Assembly (NCBI GenBank): GCA_019689615.1
Contig: JADGHD010000173.1
Span: 1-8,812 of the forward strand
DNA: 8,812 bases
Origin: Frankia sp.
Lineage (GTDB): Bacteria; Actinomycetota; Actinomycetes; Frankiales; Frankiaceae
Direction: 5' to 3'
Shown piece by piece: positions 7,330 to 8,812 of this stretch; the first letter of the stretch is position 1, and the number at the start of each line of letters is the position of its first letter. A program made the position numbers and the translations under genes. Under the pieces are notes generated by a model that was given only the letters and a program-made list of their open reading frames with translations, searched no databases and was not told where the DNA came from.

Positions 7330-7353
7330 CCGCCCGGCCACCGCGCCGGGCGG
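7330..7353. terminator. Bidirectional hairpin between convergent SCP-2 gene and thiD
   Basis: Perfect 9-bp stem, CCGCCCGGC (7330-7338) and GCCGGGCGG (7345-7353), with a 6-base loop. It lies in the 77-base gap between the ends of the plus-strand SCP-2 gene (7302) and minus-strand thiD (7380). No T run is seen on either side. Position between convergent stops makes a shared terminator the simplest reading. Confidence 0.6.
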
Positions 7354-7379
7354 CCAGTGCCACGTGCCGTTGAGGCCCG

Positions 7380-8285
7380 CTAGGCCCGGTCTTCCGCCGC
7401 GGCGGCGGCTCGCCAGCGCCAGGAGTGGTCGACCGGGCCGATGCCTGCGCCGAGCGCGTAGCCGCCCCGCAGGGCCCCGGTGACGTACTCCTTCGCCGCC
7501 CGGACCGCGTCCGGGACGGAGAGGCCCAGCGCGAGCCCGGAGGCGATGGCCGAGGCGAGCGTGCAGCCGGTGCCGTGGGTGTGCCGGTTGTCGGCGCGGG
7601 GCGCCCGCAGCACGACCTCCTCGGTCCCGTCGGTCAGCAGGTCGACGGCATCGCCCGGCAGGTGCCCGCCCTTGACGACCACCCAGCGCGGGCCGAGGTC
7701 GAGCATCGCCCGCGCGGCCAGCCACAGCCCGCCATCGTCGCTGACGTCGAGGCCGGTCAGCAGCGCCACCTCGTCCAGGTTGGGCGTGGTGACCGTGGCC
7801 ATCGGCAGCAGCACGTCGCGCAGCACGGCGACGGCGTCCGGCTCCAGCAGCCGGTGGCCGTGCTTGGACACCCCGACCGGGTCGACCACCAGCGGCACCG
7901 CCAGGCCGCGCAGCTCGTCGGCGACCAGCCGGACCAGCCCAGGGGTGGCCAGCATTCCGGTCTTGACGGCGTCCACCCCGATGTCGTCGATCACCGCGCG
8001 GATCTGCCCCCGGACCGCATCGTCCGGCAGCTCCCAAACGCCGTGAACGCCCATCGAGTTCTGCGCTGTGATGGCCGTCACTGCCGTCATCCCGTGAACG
8101 CCAAATGCGGCCGCGGTCTTCAGGTCGGCCTGGATCCCCGCGCCGCCGCCGGAATCCGAACCGGCGATGGCCAGGACTCGCGGTGGCGCCGCGCCGGGCG
8201 CGGGCGTGGCAATGGGAACGGACGGCGGGGTCACCCTGCCACCTTGCCTCGCCCCGGGTCCGGATGATGTCGTGGTATCGGTCAT
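7380..8285 (-). CDS. thiD: Hydroxymethylpyrimidine/phosphomethylpyrimidine kinase
   Basis: Phosphorylates HMP and then HMP-phosphate to HMP pyrophosphate, the pyrimidine half of thiamine phosphate. Ribokinase-fold motifs are all present: AGSDSGGGAGIQAD (41-54), AQN (74-76) in the pyrimidine pocket region, DPVGVSKHGH (135-144), TPNLDEV (167-173), VVVKGGH (202-208), and the anion-hole motif GTGCTLASAIA (238-248) with catalytic-type Cys241. Length is 301 with ATG 8285, longer than the usual 260-280 because of a Pro/Ala/Thr-rich tail of about 35 residues. An alternative GTG at 8234-8232 (284 residues) has AAGGTGG a few bases upstream. The codons between the two starts include several AT-ending ones unlike the rest of the gene, so the shorter start may be right. 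It is convergent with the SCP-2 gene and divergent from the Lrp-type gene. No TPP riboswitch is evident upstream. Confidence 0.93.
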   Translation of the reverse strand: MTDTTTSSGPGARQGGRVTPPSVPIATPAPGAAPPRVLAIAGSDSGGGAGIQADLKTAAAFGVHGMTAVTAITAQNSMGVHGVWELPDDAVRGQIRAVIDDIGVDAVKTGMLATPGLVRLVADELRGLAVPLVVDPVGVSKHGHRLLEPDAVAVLRDVLLPMATVTTPNLDEVALLTGLDVSDDGGLWLAARAMLDLGPRWVVVKGGHLPGDAVDLLTDGTEEVVLRAPRADNRHTHGTGCTLASAIASGLALGLSVPDAVRAAKEYVTGALRGGYALGAGIGPVDHSWRWRAAAAAEDRA

Positions 8286-8370
8286 ATTTCCGAGCCCAAT
8301 CGATCGTGTCGGCGCGCCGTGCCGGGTCCTGGCGCCTGCCCGTCATGGGACGCCGTCGTGGGGCGCTCAT

Positions 8371-8409
8371 GTTCGTGGCAGTTGCTTCGGTCACGAGCCC
8401 CTCACGAAC
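8371..8409. promoter_or_regulatory. Candidate operator: inverted and direct TCACGA repeats
   Basis: GTTCGTG (8371-8377) is the exact complement of CACGAAC (8403-8409). A further TCACGA copy at 8391-8396 repeats at 8402-8407, exactly 11 bases on, about one helical turn. The cluster lies between divergent thiD and the Lrp-type gene, just upstream of a possible -35 (TTGCCT, 8415-8420) for the latter. A regulator site is plausible but only inferred. Confidence 0.3.
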
Positions 8410-8414
8410 GCCGA

Positions 8415-8445
8415 TTGCCTGTTACCTTCTGTCGGCCCGTACTAC
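8415..8445 (+). promoter_or_regulatory. Weak candidate promoter for the Lrp-type gene
   Basis: TTGCCT (8415-8420) and TACTAC (8440-8445) are 19 bases apart, somewhat wide. The region is the least GC-rich in the intergenic gap and lies 40-70 bases before the GTG start. It is a suggestion from position and base composition only. Confidence 0.25.
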
Positions 8446-8486
8446 TACTGCTCGACGGGCTGTCGACGTCCGACGAGGGAGCGTTT

Positions 8487-8720
8487 GTGGTCCACGCGTA
8501 CATCCTCATTCAGACCGAGGTCGGCAAGTCCGCGTCGGTGGCGAAGGAGATCGAGCAGATCCCCGGTGTCACCCAGGCGGAGGACGTCACCGGCCCGTAC
8601 GACGTGATCGTGCGGGCTGAGGCGAACTCCGTGGATGACCTCGGCAAGCTGGTCATGTCCCGGGTCCAGGCCGTGGAAGGCATCACTCGGACCCTCACCT
8701 GCCCGGTAGTGCACGTCTGA
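8487..8720 (+). CDS. Stand-alone Lrp/AsnC ligand-binding (RAM) domain protein
   Basis: 77-residue product that begins VVHAYILIQTEVGKS and continues with EIEQIPGVTQAEDVTGPYDVIVRAEA. It matches the alpha-beta sandwich effector domain of Lrp/AsnC regulators (IPGV..A..VTG.YD..V), ending TRTLTCPVVHV. No helix-turn-helix is present: the frame upstream of the GTG is unlike protein and the start is well supported by GAGGGAG (8475-8481) 5 bases upstream. Such single-domain proteins usually form dimers or larger rings that bind amino acids and may modulate full-length Lrp partners; the ligand here is unknown. Actinomycetes commonly carry such a gene near ddl, thiL, thiD and rpmB, which fits the location. 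It is divergent from thiD. Confidence 0.9.
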   Translation: MVHAYILIQTEVGKSASVAKEIEQIPGVTQAEDVTGPYDVIVRAEANSVDDLGKLVMSRVQAVEGITRTLTCPVVHV

Positions 8721-8748
8721 CCGGAGCGTGCGCACCCCGATGACCCAG

Positions 8749-8799
8749 GGCGGTGGGGGGGGCCCCCGCCGCCGGCCCCCCCCCCCGCGGGGGGGTTTT
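8749..8799 (+). terminator. Tandem G/C-run hairpins followed by TTTT
   Basis: First hairpin: 8749-8759 pairs with 8763-8773 over 11 positions (one T-G wobble) with a GGG loop. Second: a C run (8776-8786) faces a G run (8789-8795) and is followed by TTTT (8796-8799). The layout, beginning 28 bases after the stop of the Lrp-type gene, is that of an intrinsic terminator. However the homopolymer runs lie at the very end of the sequence and may be assembly error, as at the other end. Confidence 0.4.
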
Positions 8800-8812
8800 A
8801 GCAAGACGCGGG

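Noticed and set aside
6700..8394. A 564-codon open frame on the minus strand
   Set aside because: It runs antisense to the SCP-2 gene and through thiD in the wrong frame. The protein is Arg/Gly/Pro/Ala-rich and has no recognisable motif, whereas ThiD and SCP-2 do.
8286..8486. TPP riboswitch upstream of thiD
   Set aside because: The conserved CUGAGA and ACCUGAUCxGGxUAAU-type boxes of the THI element are not present on the thiD strand in the 201 bases upstream.

Overview
This window is very GC-rich and dense in short, mostly convergent or overlapping genes. It reads as a chromosomal housekeeping segment of a high-GC actinobacterium. The gene order (rnc, a plsX-like gene, rpmF, the YceD/DUF177 gene, coaD, rsmD, recG, then rpmB, thiD and a small Lrp-type gene) is the block found in many actinomycetes. 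A Frankia-like organism is my best guess from the protein flavour and the plsX-like gene between rpmF and rnc. That guess is an inference; the sequence shows only 'high-GC actinobacterium'. Six of the ten genes appear to start with GTG.

Region 1 (1-6192, minus strand). Read in transcription order this is recG, rsmD, coaD, a 169-base gap, yceD, rpmF, plsX-like, rnc. RecG to rsmD has a 4-base gap, rsmD and coaD overlap in ATGA, rpmF to plsX-like has a 7-base gap, and plsX-like and rnc overlap in GTGA. It therefore looks like two tightly packed units: DNA repair, rRNA methylation and CoA synthesis (recG-rsmD-coaD), and ribosome plus phospholipid genes plus RNA processing (yceD-rpmF-plsX-rnc). 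A weak -10-like site and two hairpins lie between them. The last codons and stop of rnc are lost in a 39-base, almost pure G tract.

Region 2 (6193-7302, plus strand). Divergent from recG is rpmB (ribosomal protein L28), with a 21-base palindrome in its leader and a strong nested hairpin just after its stop. Then comes a single-domain SCP-2 sterol-carrier-like gene that is not a usual member of this neighbourhood. It is bounded by the rpmB terminator-like hairpin upstream and a bidirectional hairpin downstream, so it probably forms its own transcription unit.

Region 3 (7303-8812). thiD (HMP-phosphate kinase of thiamine synthesis) lies on the minus strand, convergent with the SCP-2 gene. It is divergent from a 77-residue stand-alone Lrp/AsnC ligand-binding (RAM) domain gene. 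The 201-base divergent intergenic region carries repeated TCACGA elements. The last 60 bases are stacked G/C homopolymer hairpins followed by TTTT: either a tandem terminator or unreliable contig-end sequence.

I found no mobile element, CRISPR array, tRNA, rRNA or integration site, and no gene-free stretch over 300 bases. Most of the window is ordinary core genome. The item most worth checking is the PlsX-like protein, which keeps the fold signature but has lost several residues normally conserved in PlsX active-site loops.
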